Shown here: positions 43,331 to 54,599 of the stretch, piece after piece
Numbering within the stretch: position 1 is the stretch's first letter
Layout of the letters: every line of letters starts with the position of its first letter
Origin: Aquarana catesbeiana
Lineage: Eukaryota > Chordata > Amphibia > Anura > Ranidae
Assembly: GCF_042186555.1 (NCBI RefSeq)
Contig: NC_133336.1
Span: forward strand, 41,256,074 to 41,320,073
DNA: 64,000 nucleotides
Direction: 5' to 3'
The notes under the pieces: model-generated
The model's input: the letters and a program-made list of their open reading frames with translations, nothing else
Databases searched by the model: none
Told to the model about the DNA's origin: nothing
Program-made: the position numbers and the translations under genes

Positions 43331-44714
43331 ACATAGCATCTTGCTTGTTCCATTCCCTCCACAGTGATCAAGCCTTCAACCACGGCCACTGGCAAACCGT
43401 GCTTCTCTGGGCACTGCATTCCCTGTTTCACCTTCAGGTTTGCACTGCACTCAGCCGCAAGGGGAGCCCTCTCAGCACCTTGGCCTCCAACCGGACTCCT
43501 GACAATACTACTGAGTTGTTTCCTTGGCTTTACCAAAAGAATTAGACAAACTTCAAGAATTAGCAAAACACGTGCTGGCGTGGAATTCAGTAGGAGGAAT
43601 CAGTGTGAACTCTGGGAAAACTAGTAGATTGGCACTTCTGGAAGTACTGATTTCCCAGCAGACTTTGGGGGAAGATTCCATAGCATTGGAGGGGAGTTTA
43701 GAGGAGTGGGCAGCAAGAAAGTACGCATTTACTGCCTTCTTTTACAAGTGTGTCTTTGCTGGATTTACCGTGTAAAGCAAGAGGGCCGCTTTAAGTGTTG
43801 TAACAGTGGAAAGAAAATCACGTGTGTTCTTCTTCATGGAAAGGGTTAATAGCCAGCAGAGTATCAAAAGCTGAATACAATGCTCTAGATGTGTTCTAAT
43901 TGAATTGTGATCTGTAAAGCAGAATCATTTCCTCTCTCCTAGAGCCAAATATCCTGCTGGCTTTATCTATTGCCTGGCTACACTGGCTGCTTACTTGCAA
44001 GTCATCTGAAATAATTACCCCCAGTTCACTTTCCACTGCTATCTAAATTCCTCTGTTCTGTAGGCCAGAAATATCCAGTTTCATGTAGCATGCCTAGAAT
44101 AGAATCATTTATAACAGATATTCCAGGACCTAATTTAGTGGGGGGGAGAACTGACACCACTAACCCTTGAATGATTGTTGGTTTTATAAAAAAAAATGCG
44201 GAAACCCCCCCCCCCAGCTGGAAACAATCGCGGCATTGCGCTATCTTTGGCGACTGCTGCAGTTCCCTGTGGTGAGTTGCAGGTGACTTTAACAGAGCTT
44301 ATACTGCAAAAATACCCACAGGTGTTACAAGTCATTTGATTGTTCAATATTCTAATTGGAAAAATCAAAAACTGATTTGTGTGTTTTTTATTGATTCAGT
44401 CTTATATATTGTTTTTTTTTTTCAGGTACAATGATAAAAGATGTAGCAGCACAAGTTAGAAAATTTCCACTCTGTTTGGATGCGATTAAAGAGTTCTGTG
44501 TATCATTTGTTTTGTTTTTTAATTCCTTTCATTTGTCACCTTCACTTGAATCTTAAAGTAGGATTTTCTTCAAACCTTTATTTGTTTTGGATAGAACGGG
44601 GAAAGGTTTTATCCTTTGTCCTTACTGAGAATTTGTCTCTTCAATTCCTGGCGTGTCACCTGGGCAGGAAGAACAGGCAAAAATTTTTTGTCTTTATTAA
44701 AGCAAACCTCCAGG
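43331..44714. other. Unclassified sequence
   Basis: 43,524-43,775 has an 83-codon frame without a recognised domain. 43,850-44,060 looks repeat-like but has no ends. No gene called. Confidence 0.3.
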
Positions 44715-45039
44715 CAAACAGGTAAAGTGTTTGTTAACCCTTACATATATCCATTGAAGGCACTAGCCTCAGGTGATACGCAGAGATTAAATAACTCCTC
44801 CTACATAAGTTGTACCTGTTTATCTGCGGCCCTCTCTCCTCTACAGCCTCATAAAGCACACATTTTACACAGCATCTGTGAGTTCTAGCAGGTAGGAGGC
44901 GGGATTTGACATCACACACTGCAGAACACAAAGAGGAGAGATTAGTGTAACCTAAGACCTGAGTGGAGGGAAAGGACACACCCCTTCCACACAGGATAAT
45001 AGGGAAACATGCACAGCTGAGGCTGACATTCATCATCTG
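44715..45039. repeat. TTAA-type MITE-like fragment
   Basis: It begins GTAAAGTGTTTGTTAACCC, similar to the AGTGTTTCTAAACCC family end at 16,741. The interior differs and the right side runs into the Tc1 at 45,040. Confidence 0.4.
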
Positions 45040-46375
45040 TGTACACCCCTCACATTTTTGTAAATATTTTATTATATCTTTTCATGTGACAACACTGAAG
45101 AAATGGCACATTGTGAGTGTACAGCTTGTATAACAGTGTAAAATTTTAGTCCCCTCAAAATAACTCAACATACAGCCATTAATGTCTAAACCGCTGGCAA
45201 CAAAAGTGAGTACACCCCTAATTGAAAATGTCCGAATTGGGCCCAATTAGCCATTTTCCTCTCCCCGGTGTCATGTGACTCGTTAGTGTTACAAGGTCTC
45301 AGGTGTGAATAGGGAGCAGGTGTGTTAAATTTGGTGTTATTGCTCTTACTCTCTCATACTGGTCACTGGAAGTTCAACATGGCACCTCATAGCAAAGAAC
45401 TCTCTGAGAATCTGAAAGAAAGAATTGTTGCTCTACATAATGATGGCCTAGGCTATAAGAAGATTGCCAAGACCCTGAAACTGAGCTGCAGCACAGTGGC
45501 CAAGACCATATAGCGGTTTAACAGGACAGGTTCCACTCAGAACAGGCCTTGTCACGGTCGACCAAAGAAGTTGCTGTCCTGTGGTGTTATGAGACCAAGA
45601 TAAACTTATTTAGTTCAGATGGTGTCAAGTGTGTGGCGGCAACCAGGTGAGGAGTACAAAGACAAGTGTGTCTTGCCTACAGTCAAGCATGGTGGTGGGA
45701 ATGTCATGGTCTGGGGCTGCATTAGTGCTGCCGACACTGGGGAGCTACAGTCCATTGAGGGAACCATGAATGGCAAGATGTACCGTGACATACTGAAGCC
45801 AAGCATGATCCCCTCCCTTTGGAGACTGGGCCACAGGGCAGTATTCCAACATGATAATGACCCCAAACACACCTCCAAGATGACCACTGCTAAAGAAGCT
45901 GAGGGTAGAGGTGATGGACTGGCCAAGCATGTCTCCAGACCTAAACCCTATTGAGCATCTGTGGGGCATCCTCAAACGGAAGGGTGAGGAGCGCAAGGTT
46001 TCTAACATCCACCAGCTCCATGATGTCATCATGGAGGAGTGGAAGAAGACTCCAGTGGCAATCTGTGAAGCTCTGGTGAACTCCATGCCCAAGAGGGTTA
46101 AGGCAGTGCTGGAAAATACGGGTGGGCACACAAAATATTGACACTTTGGGCCCAATTTGGACATTTTCACTTAGGGGTGTACTCACTTTTGTTGCAAGCT
46201 GTTTAGACATTAATGGCTGTGTGTTGAGTTATTTTGAGGGGACTAAAATTTTACACTGTTATACAAGCTGTACACTCACTACTTTGTAGCAAAGTGTCAT
46301 TTCTTCAGTATTGTCACATGAAAAGCTATAATAAAATATTTACAAAAATGTGAGGGGTGTACTCACTTTTGTGAG

Positions 46376-46377
<2 letters not shown>
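45040..46377 (+). mobile_element. Tc1-family transposon, internally deleted
   Basis: Terminal repeats (GTACACCCCTCACATTTTTG at 45,041 and its inverted partner near 46,340) enclose an inner copy of the motif (AAAAGTGAGTACACCCCTAA at 45,206, inverted at 46,172), the Tc1 inverted-repeat/direct-repeat layout. The outermost 18 bp or so of the left end are missing, and the right end runs on to CTCACTTTTGTGAG next to TA. About a third of the transposase is deleted. Confidence 0.9.
45379..46141 (+). pseudogene. Tc1 transposase pseudogene, Asp-to-Tyr at the first catalytic residue
   Basis: The start is MAPHSKELSENLKERIVALH with the first helix-turn-helix (GYKKIAKTLKLSCSTVAKTI), ended by a TAG at 45,511-45,513 where relatives have Gln. 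After GRPKKL the second half of the DNA-binding domain is deleted. Coding resumes at the first catalytic motif, which reads WCYETKINLF instead of WSDETKINLF (Tyr codon 45,588-45,590). Then follow VKHGGGNVMVWGCIS, FQHDNDPKHTSKM (second Asp intact), a frameshift near 45,895, and MDWPSMSPDLNPIEHLW (Glu intact) to GGHTKY. It cannot encode an active enzyme. Confidence 0.9.
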
Positions 46378-46426
<49 letters not shown>

Positions 46427-46440
46427 TATATATATATATG
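46378..46440. repeat. (TA)n microsatellite with one CAG interruption
   Basis: The run abuts the right end of the Tc1 at 45,040-46,377. Confidence 0.93.
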
Positions 46441-47214
46441 AAAACCCTGGTAAGTTTATTGTGCCCAAAATTGGGCTTTAAATGGAATAGTTTTGGCTGA
46501 AGTTGGCCTTAACCACTGGCCCATTTTAGACAAAGCAGGTAAAAGTATTTCTTGGTCATCTTTTTTTTCACAATTATTTAATTTTTACAAGAATATTATG
46601 CTTTTCTAACAAGCTGTCACTGTTTGCAAGTCCCTGTCTGTTTAACATTCAAATGTGACTGGTCTCATTAAAAGTGGTTGTCTTGTTGTTGTGATTGACG
46701 ATAGAAGTGGTCAGATCTGGACAAGAGAGCTTTTGATGATTCTCCTGCTGATGTTGTAATGAAACACCAGTATGTGTCCTTTAGCTAGTTTGCGCGGCAT
46801 GTTATGTTTTACCATTTCAGGCACAAGCAAGAACATTAAGGATGAAAGAGAGCTGTGCCTGTACAAGTATCTCTTGGTCAAGACATTTCACAGCTTTCTA
46901 TCTTGCCCATCTACTCTATTAATGTTAAGTCAATATGCAATGTGATGTCTACCACATCCACGTTTTCCACAGTAAAACCTTGATAAGATTTAGTTAAGTC
47001 CTCTATGGGTCTCCTGTATCAAGCTGTCTGAAAACAGAACTGTTTGTTTTGCAAATAAAAAATAAATTAGAGTCTTTCTTTAGTTTTTATGGTTGTTATG
47101 CAAGTTGAACACTACTATTAAGAATTAGGAGTCTTAGTGGTACTGCACCCCAGTTCCTATGTTTTCATGCATGGTTTAGTCACTTAGCCTTGTTTCTATG
47201 TCTTCACCAAAACA
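46441..47214. other. Non-coding DNA, nothing recognised
   Basis: No gene or repeat end identified. 46,600-46,900 lacks obvious repeat features. Confidence 0.35.
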
Positions 47215-47910
47215 CAGGAACTGGGGTCCAGAAAAACGGCAGCAGGTGCTCTGGACTGATGAGTCAAAATGTAAAATATTTAGCTGTAGCAGGTGGCAGT
47301 TTTTTCTTTGCTAAGGGCTGAAGAGCGGTAAAATAATAAGTGTCTGCAGGCAACAGTAAAGCATGGTTGGGGCTGCATTTCTGCAAGTAGAGTTGGAGAT
47401 TTTGTCAGGCTCAATGGTGCCTTCAATGCTGAGAAAAACAGGCAGATACTTATTCATTATGCCATACCATCAAGGAGGCATGTGAGTGGCCCCAAATTTA
47501 TTCTGCAGGAGTAAAATGAACCCAAATATACAGCCAATGTCATTAAGAACTATCTTCAGTGTAAAGAAGAACAAGGAGTCCTGGAAGTGATGGTTTGGCC
47601 CCCACAGAGCCCTGATCTCAACATCTCTGAGTCTGTCTGGGATCTTCTTCAAGATGTTTGGAACAACCTACCTGCCGAGTTCCTTCAAAAACATGTGTGC
47701 AAGTGTACCTAGGAGAATTAAAGAATTGATACTGTTTTGAAGGCAAAGGGTGGTCACACCAAATATTGATTTGGTTTTGATTTATCTTCTATTCATTTAA
47801 TTTCAATTTTGTTTATTGATACAAATAAACTAGTAACACTTTTCTATCTGAAAGCATTCTTAATTTACATCATTTTTTTCACACCTGCCTAAAACGTTTG
47901 CACAGTACTG
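47215..47910 (+). pseudogene. Highly degraded Tc1 transposon with transposase remnant
   Basis: Plus-strand remnants of a DDE transposase: VLWTDESKCKIFS (first Asp, codon 47,258-47,260), ATVKHGWGCISASRVGDFV, an FILQE(stop)NEPKYTAN-like second-Asp region in which the Asp is lost, and VMVWPPQSPDLNISESVWDL, where a Glu persists. It ends in KGGHTKY and a right TIR fragment ending CACCTGCCTAAAACGTTTGC and CAGTACTG next to TA. The N-terminal half and left TIR were not found. Many stops and frameshifts make this one of the oldest Tc1 copies here. Confidence 0.8.
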
Positions 47911-47915
47911 TAATT

Positions 47916-48820
47916 CCAAAACAATTAGCGGTAATATGGAGGTGCTCCATCCCTTTTGCTGCTTTACCAACCTCCATTCTTCTGGGAAGACTCTGTCAGG
48001 GCTGGGCTCAGCCCTTCCTTCTCAAAGCTGGCCTCTCAGCTGTCGGCTAATGCCAGCTCCTTTCTCTCCCAAGTGACTTACCTGTTGATGATATTCTGCT
48101 TGTCAGTCCTGCCTACTTAAGCTGTCCAGGCAAGATGATCTCTGCCTTCGCCTTGGTCACATCTCTAGAGACGTTCTCCTGTGTTCCTGTTAAAGACTTG
48201 CTTGGCTGACATTCCTTCTGGCTCCAGATCCTGCTTGCTGTTCTACTACGCTCCTCTCTGGCTCCCTGATGTTTTGGCTTATCTGACTATCCGTTCCTGA
48301 ACTCTGGCTATGTTTTAACTATGTTTACTCTGTTTACCTTTTTATTATTGTTAATATTATTATTATTATTAAACAAGTGTGATTTAACATTCATGGTTTC
48401 TGACAGACTCTCCACCAAATTTTTCAGTATGTCTGTGGGAGTTTTGCCTATTCAGCCTAAAAAGCATTTGTGTGGGCAGGCACTGATGTTGGATGAGAAG
48501 ATAGGACTAGCAATTCATCTCAAAGGTGATCAGTAAGGTTGAGATCAGGGCTTTGTGTAAGTAAATTAAGTTCCTCTACACCAAACTCATCAAACCATTT
48601 CTTTTTTTTGGAGATGGCCTTGTGCACAGGGGCACAGTCATGCTAGTAGACAGGATGACCTTCCCCAAACTGTGCACAAATGTCCTTGTATGCTGAAGCA
48701 TTAACAATACCCTTCACTGAAAACACGTTTTTAGAATAATTTGGAGGACTGTCCACATGCTTTGGCCATATAGTAAGTGTGATGGACAGGTGTTCACAAA
48801 CTTTTGGCCATGTGGTGGAT
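47916..48820 (-). mobile_element. Highly degraded Tc1 fragment, carrying a solo LTR
   Basis: The minus-strand transposase 3' half is recognisable from words shared with the other copies: CCTCCATTCTTCTGGGAAGA (terminal coding region), AGTGTGTCTGTGGGA-like, CATCTCAAAGGTGATC, and TTGTGCACAGGGGCACAGTC (second-Asp region). Toward 48,800 it ends in CACAAACTTTTGGCCATGTGG, a degenerate TIR. The solo LTR interrupts it at 47,994-48,405. Confidence 0.7.
47994..48405 (+). mobile_element. Solo LTR of an LTR retrotransposon
   Basis: The 412-bp unit starts TGTCAGGG and ends TTCTGACA (6-bp inverted termini TGTCAG/CTGACA). It is flanked by a perfect 5-bp duplication GACTC (47,989-47,993 and 48,406-48,410), as expected for an LTR. 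A TATA-like TACTTAAG lies at 48,114-48,121 and an ATTAAA polyadenylation-type signal at 48,368-48,373, so the plus strand is the likely sense. Family (Ty3-type or other) cannot be told without internal genes. A 3'-truncated relative is at 60,000-60,384. Confidence 0.85.
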
Positions 48821-49239
48821 ATTCACTGTGGTGTGATCCTTTAGAGATGATGGATTATTAGCAGTGGAGGAAGGAATTGAACCATTGGTTCCACCTTTAC
48901 GTGCAGGTAACCTGTCCTTAATTTCTTCTATGATGTGGTCCTTGGCCTCTTCAAAGCACACTGGCCATGCCTCCAGTCATCTTTTTCCTCTCTGGATGAC
49001 CCTCATGTACTCTCTAGTGTAGTAATACACAAGGAACATGTCTATCCCTGTCAAAGACCCTATTGTACTTACCAAGATTGTATTTGAGAAAATGAGCTGA
49101 ATATTTCATGGATTGGAGTCCCCGCTGGACTAAATTTGCAGAACGAGATTCCTCCCACTTCTCCTTTTTTTTTCTTTTTAACAAAAAGTTGTTTTTAAAA
49201 AGTTTTCCTTCTACTAAAATAAACACTAAATTGCAGCAC
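48821..49239. other. Non-coding DNA, nothing recognised
   Basis: No frame with a domain and no repeat ends. Confidence 0.35.
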
Positions 49240-49720
49240 AAACATTATTGATTTCCTTTTAAACGGCACTACCTTCATCAAGAGCGAAAAGATTTATGTA
49301 ATTACCTCTCTGCATTTTGTTTGCAACAAATGTATTTTTTTTTCTGTGTCAGCAGATACAAAAGAGGGAACACTTGTATTGTTGAGATTAAAAGATTGTT
49401 TTTTCCTTTGGTAAACTGTTTTCATATGATATATACTTTCAAGAGGCTGACAATTAGGAGGTTTTTAGAAAATGAAAATGCAGGCTCCGAGATTTCTGTA
49501 TTTTTTTTTTTCTTCTTTCCTTGCCCTTTTATCCGAGACTACATCCTTTTCCCTCTCCCGATACTTTGATGCCCAATATGGCAGGTAATCTTCCAACACT
49601 CATTAATATTCATTATCCTGCATGGAAACGGCCATTGCGGACTTTCATCAGCCAATTAGACAGTCAGTAAATTATCTCTTAATGAGTTTTTTTTTTTAAT
49701 ACCTGCATTTTATTGTGTTT
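49240..49720. promoter_or_regulatory. Low-repeat island, candidate conserved non-coding DNA
   Basis: 49,240-49,330 contains TTTATGTAATTACCTC. 49,595-49,690 contains CATTAATATTCATTATCC, GGAAACGGCCATTGCGG and CAGCCAATTAGACAG, a cluster of homeodomain- and CCAAT-like words without transposon features. No evidence of coding. Confidence 0.28.
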
Positions 49721-50559
49721 AGGAATAAATTCATCAAAATGTTGATGTTTGAATTTTCTACATCATATGGCAATATTACATATGGAGGTAACACAACTCA
49801 TAGTTTACTAATGTAGCATTTGACACAAAAACCTGTGTAGTCCAATAGGACAGGAACATGTTGCATTAATGCAAACCTATGGGCATAAAGAGACCCTCTA
49901 CTCTTCCTAAACCAATGGTCCCAGAAAACTATGTATTCGGCATAGCCATGTTCTATGTTTATATACCAGTCAACACCAAGAGGCTGCACAAAGGTGCTCC
50001 AAAAGTTTTAAATGGGCCAGAAGGGAGTGTCTACCAGGGCTCAAACTGAAGGTTGACTGGTGTAAGGGTATGGACTTTGGCCTCTTTCCCCACCCAGCCA
50101 TCATGGGATTCCAGAGGAGGGGCTTATGCTGTCAAGATGTGTTATGCAGGGCTTTCATTTTAAATCAAAAGGTAGACCAAAGCTGGTAAACCAGTAATTT
50201 ACCTTGTACTGATAGATTAAAGCCCTTTAAACTTTCAGTTTCAATAAGCTAAATATTTAAGGATCATAAAAAGGCGTGCAAAGTGTTACAGTTTGCTTTC
50301 TTTAAAAAGCAGCCATAGCTTGAGTAGGAAAACATGTCTCCTGCCGGCATGCTACAGAGAAGAACCCTTGTTCTCTGTGTGGAAGCAGTGGTCAACTGAA
50401 ACCCAACATGGTCTCTGCTGAGTCAGCGCTAAAGCTCTTCAATCAGGGAACATGAGCTTTTCTAAATCCATTTTCCATTTGCATTTCATACCTTCTTTTA
50501 GATTCAGATCATGATCACTGGGCCTCTATTCTTCTTTATGCAATGCAGGCAGCTAACTG
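49721..50559. other. Non-coding DNA, nothing recognised
   Basis: No gene or repeat end found. Confidence 0.35.
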
Positions 50560-50567
50560 GTTGTGGG

Positions 50568-51357
50568 CAGTGGCGGCTGGTGCTCAAAATTTTTGGTGGG
50601 GCACAAACAAACTGAAAAATTCTGAAACAAAAAAAACCATCAATTGCACCCTCACTGTGCCCATCAAATGCAGTCACTGCGCCATCAAACACAGCCACCT
50701 TGCCCATCAATTGCCGCCACTGTGCCCATCAAACGCAGCAACTGTGCCATCAAACGCAGCCACTGTGCCAGCAAACGCCGCCATTGTGCCCATTAAATGC
50801 CGCCACTGTGCCCATCAAACGCAGCCACTGTGCCCATCAAACGCAGCCACTGTGCCATCAAACACAGCCACTGTGCCAGCAAACACCGCCACTGTGCCCA
50901 TCAAATACCGCCACTTTTCTCATCAAACGCAGCCATGGTGCCCATCAAACGCTGTCACTTTGCCCATCAAACGCTGACCTGATAGGTGTCCAATCACAGC
51001 GCCTGTCATTTCAGCCAACCAGGTGACGCGTAACAGACCCGAGCACCTGATTGGCGGAGAGGCGATTCAGTGTTAAGTGTTCGCTTTTCTAACACAGCTG
51101 GGTGAACTGCGAGCGCCAAGCATGGCGCTCCCTGTTTACCATTTTTGACACCTATTAGAGCCTATGGCACTAATCAGGTGTTTCAAAAACACCCCCATCC
51201 ACTGTAATTCAGGCGCCCGGCCCCCGAAAAGGGGCCAGATGCCTGATAAGGGGGTGGCAGCGGCGGCCATGGATAGATTCATGCAATGCATCAATCTATC
51301 TATTGGTGATAGAGGGGGTGGCTGGATAGAGGGGGCGGCGCCCATGAGCCTCCATGA
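50568..51357 (+). mobile_element. Non-autonomous hAT element, CAGTGGCGG family, copy 3, with minisatellite
   Basis: It starts CAGTGGCGGCTGGTGCTC. 50,645-50,975 is a tandem array of CACTGTGCCCATCAAACGCA-like units, longer than in copy 2. The right half matches the other copies up to GGGGGCGGCGCCCATG, but the terminal CCGCCACTG is missing, so no TSD can be read. Confidence 0.8.
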
Positions 51358-51657
51358 TTGAAATAACTACAATCCAATAAATGGAAGGGGTGGGTCAGGG
51401 ACAAGAAGGCTGGAAAGGAAAAGGCCTAATGATGCTGGATGTTCTCCAACCAGAAAATAAGATGAGCTGGGTATACATGTACTGAAAGTTGGTTGATCCA
51501 GCACAGTGTGTACTGCTGTCTGTACTAACAACTGGCTTCTGTCGAGCAATCATGCTGGTGAACCAGAATAAATCTGTGTATTCTGATAGGGAGAATCCCC
51601 GCTGTCAGAATACAAAGACACAACAGGAGAGATCCCTGCATCAACATCACTTGTCTT
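51358..51657. other. Unclassified, hairpin-bearing sequence
   Basis: TCTGTGTATTCTGATAGGGA and the inverted-like CTGTCAGAATACAAAGAC (51,570-51,620) can form a hairpin. It continues after the retroposed insert at 51,976. No gene. Confidence 0.3.
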
Positions 51658-51961
51658 GGTCTTAAGATAGAAAATAGTAGAGTAAGAAAGAAACAAACTA
51701 AAGGAGAGAAAAGAGGGGGGTGGGTGGGGGGAGGGAGGTGAGGTGGGATAGTAGGTGGGTAGGGTAGAAAGGGGAAAGGGGGGGGGGAATTTTGTAGTTA
51801 TTGTTTAAATATAAAGAACATTTTCTAAATAAATTCTTCCTTTTTATCGACGCCACAATGACGTGAAATTGAAAAGGGACAATATTTGAACGGCAAGTTG
51901 AAATAAGTCTCTCAAAAGTGTTCACTGAAGTGGAGGAAGAAAAAAAAAGAAGAAAAAAAAA
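51658..51961 (+). mobile_element. Retroposed insertion with poly(A) and 14-bp TSD
   Basis: ACATCACTTGTCTT is repeated exactly at 51,644-51,657 and 51,962-51,975. The roughly 300-bp insert has a G-rich purine stretch (51,700-51,790), then unique-looking sequence, then an A-rich tail. These are marks of LINE-driven insertion. It could be a LINE 3' untranslated region or a processed transcript, as no coding sequence is recognised. Confidence 0.72.
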
Positions 51962-52005
51962 ACATCACTTGTCTTAATGCGGGGATCTGTGATTTTTTTT
52001 TTTAA

Positions 52006-52880
52006 CCACCTGCTATCCGCGCTATGGCCGAATGATGGCCACAGCGCAGACCTGCATTCCCATATGACGGCCTCCCCTGTGCACGCTCCCTGCGCGCGCC
52101 GTGATCACCGAGTCACTGAGACTCGGCTGATCACCGATCCGTGTAAGGGGCCGGTCCCGGCCCCTTACCATGTGATCAGCTGTCAGCCAATGACAGCTGA
52201 TCAAATGATGTAAACAAAAGGTCGGTAATCGTTTTTTTTTTTACTCACGCTGACAGCGCGAGTAGAAAAAAAAGCCGATCACCGGGTCGGATGTCAGGGA
52301 CATCGGTCCCCAAGTGGAAGAGGCACATCTGCCTCATCAGTGCCACCTAAAAGTGCCACCTAACACTGCCCACAGTGCCACCTAACACTGCCCACAGTGC
52401 CACCTAACAGTGCCCACAAGTGCCACCTATCAATGCCAACAAGTGCCACCTATCAATGCTCACAAGTACCACCTATCAATGTCCACCTGTAGTGCCAATC
52501 AGTGCCACCTGGCAGTGCTGCCCATCACTGCCACCCATCAGTGCCCATCACTGCCGCCTATTAGTGCCCATCACTGCTGCCTTATCAGCGTACATCAATG
52601 AAGGAGAAAAATGACCCGTTTTAAATTCTTTATAACAAAATATAAAAAAATAATTTTTTTTTTTTTTTTAATTCAGGTTTTTACATTTTTTTAACAAAAA
52701 GTAAAAACCGCAGAGGTGATCAAATACCACCAAAAGAAAGCTCTATTTGTGGTGAAAAAATGATAAAAATTTGGGTACAGTGTTGTATGACCGCGCAATT
52801 GTCATTCAAATTGCGTCAGTGCTGAAAGCTGAAAATTGGTCTGGATAGGAGGGGGGTTTAAGTGCCCTGTAAGCAAGTGG
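52006..52880. mobile_element. piggyBac-like (TTAA) non-autonomous element, copy 2, with minisatellite
   Basis: It lies between TTAA at 52,002-52,005 and 52,881-52,884, with ends CCACCTGCTATCCGCGC and GTAAGCAAGTGG. It shares GACCGCGCAATTGTC (inverted) and AAGAAAGCTCTATT with the copy at 13,180-14,352, so the two are in opposite orientation. About 52,345-52,575 is a tandem array of AGTGCCACCTATCAATGCCC-like units. Confidence 0.78.
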
Positions 52881-53014
52881 TTAAACAACCTCCTGGTTAA
52901 ACAAAAAAAAAATTAGCACCTATACCCAACTTAAAACTATTACCTGGTGATACTGCCACAAGGGACCTTGTTCAAGTACACATCTGTCTACCAAGTGTGA
53001 TCCACCATTGTCAC

Positions 53015-54061
53015 TAGAGTTACAACAATATCGGTATTGGTATCGGTGCCGATACTAAGCATTTGCATATCGGTACCTGTTCAAATGTATTGATACCTGA
53101 AACCGATACTTGCAGACTCCATTCTTTCCCCTGTCAGTGGGATTCCCCCACTGACAGCTGAAATGTAAAAAAAGCCGGCAATTATCTGTTGTTAAGGAGT
53201 GGGGCTGCCGTGTCCTTAACAACCGATGACTCATCCAGCTGTCAGTGGGGTTCCCCTGTTGACAGCTGAAGTGTTAAAGAAGTCCTGGCAATCGGAGCTG
53301 TCAAAAAAAGAATAGAAAAGTAGCCGGGCAATATTTATCAACAACAGGAGTCTCAAACTGGCGGCCCTCCAGCTTTTGCAAAACTACAAGTCCCATCATG
53401 CCCCTGCCTGTGGGAGTCATGCTTGTAACTGTCAGTCTTGCAATGCCTCATGGGAGCAACAGCTGGAGGGCCGCCAGTTTGAGACCCCTGATCAACAACA
53501 TTGCTAAGTTAAACAGAAAGATAACAATAAACATTGTTTATTTTGTATCTTTCCGTTTCTTCATCTACAGATCAAAGGGATGAACTTCGATCTGCAGATG
53601 AAGTCAGTTTAAAGCAGCCTGTCAAGTAAAAAAACATTTTTTTTTCTGTTTTTTTTATTAAATGTTCCTCTGTTTAACCCCATTTAACCCTTAATTTACT
53701 TTAATCAGCCTTAATTAACTCCTTATTCTCCTCCATTTAATTATTATTTTCCTGCTGATATTTTTTTGTTCACTTCTATTTTATAAACTATAAATAATTA
53801 AAACCTTTATTTTGTTTGCTTTGTTTGTTAATATTTTTACATCTTTAACATATATTTACACATTTCTTACTGAAAAAAGCGCAAAATGTAAAAAAAATAA
53901 ATGTGTTTCATTTGTAAATAACTTTTCAATGCTGACAGCTAAAGTGTAAACAAAACATTTGCGGTAGGTATCAGTAACTGCTATCGGTGAGTAATAAAAA
54001 AAAATAAAAAAAAGTATCGGTACTCGCACTCATTGTAAAAAAAATGGTATGTGCATCCCTA
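53015..54061. mobile_element. hAT-like element with TATCGGTA-rich ends, carrying a nested hAT
   Basis: The termini TAGAGTTACAACAATATCGG and, inverted, TAGGGATGCACATACC are weakly similar. The flanks ATTGTCAC and ATTGCCCC match 6 of 8. Repeated GTATCGGTA/TACCGATA words sit near both ends, and two GTCAGTGGGGTTCCCC-like units lie inside. No transposase frame. Confidence 0.55.
53345..53490. mobile_element. Short hAT MITE (CAGGAGTCTCAAACTGGCGG)
   Basis: This 146-bp element has near-perfect inverted ends (CAGGAGTCTCAAACTGGCGG and CCGCCAGTTTGAGACCCCTG), flanked by a perfect 8-bp duplication ATCAACAA (53,337-53,344 and 53,491-53,498). Confidence 0.93.
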
Positions 54062-54599
54062 ATTGCCCCCCATGCGCCCATAGTGGAGACTACAAGTGGA
54101 CATGCCGACACACATCGAGCAGGCATTGTCCACCATTGCCACTATAGAAATAATGTGTGGGCGACATTGGAGCGAGTTCATTTCGAAAGGCAATGGCTGA
54201 AGGAGGTTGGAGGAGATCAGCAGCACTGACATTCAACAACCCATAAAAAAAAGATAAAAACTGTTTATGATACTTTAGCAGTCTAAATGACATCTAGTTG
54301 AGGTTCACATCTATTTTATACTTCTATGGCCTCTTTGTCTCCACTTTCAAAAACATTTTTTTTCCTTTGCAAACAGTTGTAAGAAAAAAGTTTGAAGAAG
54401 TCAGGAACATAATGGAATAACAGAAGAGTGAACTCAAAGGCTCCTCTTCTTCAGGGAGGAGGGTTGATGGGAAGTGCCTTCCTTGGGGAAGGTCAAAAGT
54501 CATTGGTATTAAACTAGACAAGCTGGTATTGTAGTGTTAATGAAAATGCAAAGCAGATGTTTAGTAATTAGGGGAGATGTGAATGACAAGACATGAGAG
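54062..54599. other. Non-coding DNA, nothing recognised
   Basis: No gene or repeat end found. Confidence 0.35.

Noticed and set aside
52410..52614. Two overlapping Cys/Pro-rich frames
   Set aside because: Translations of the AGTGCCACCTATCAATGCCC array in the TTAA element.
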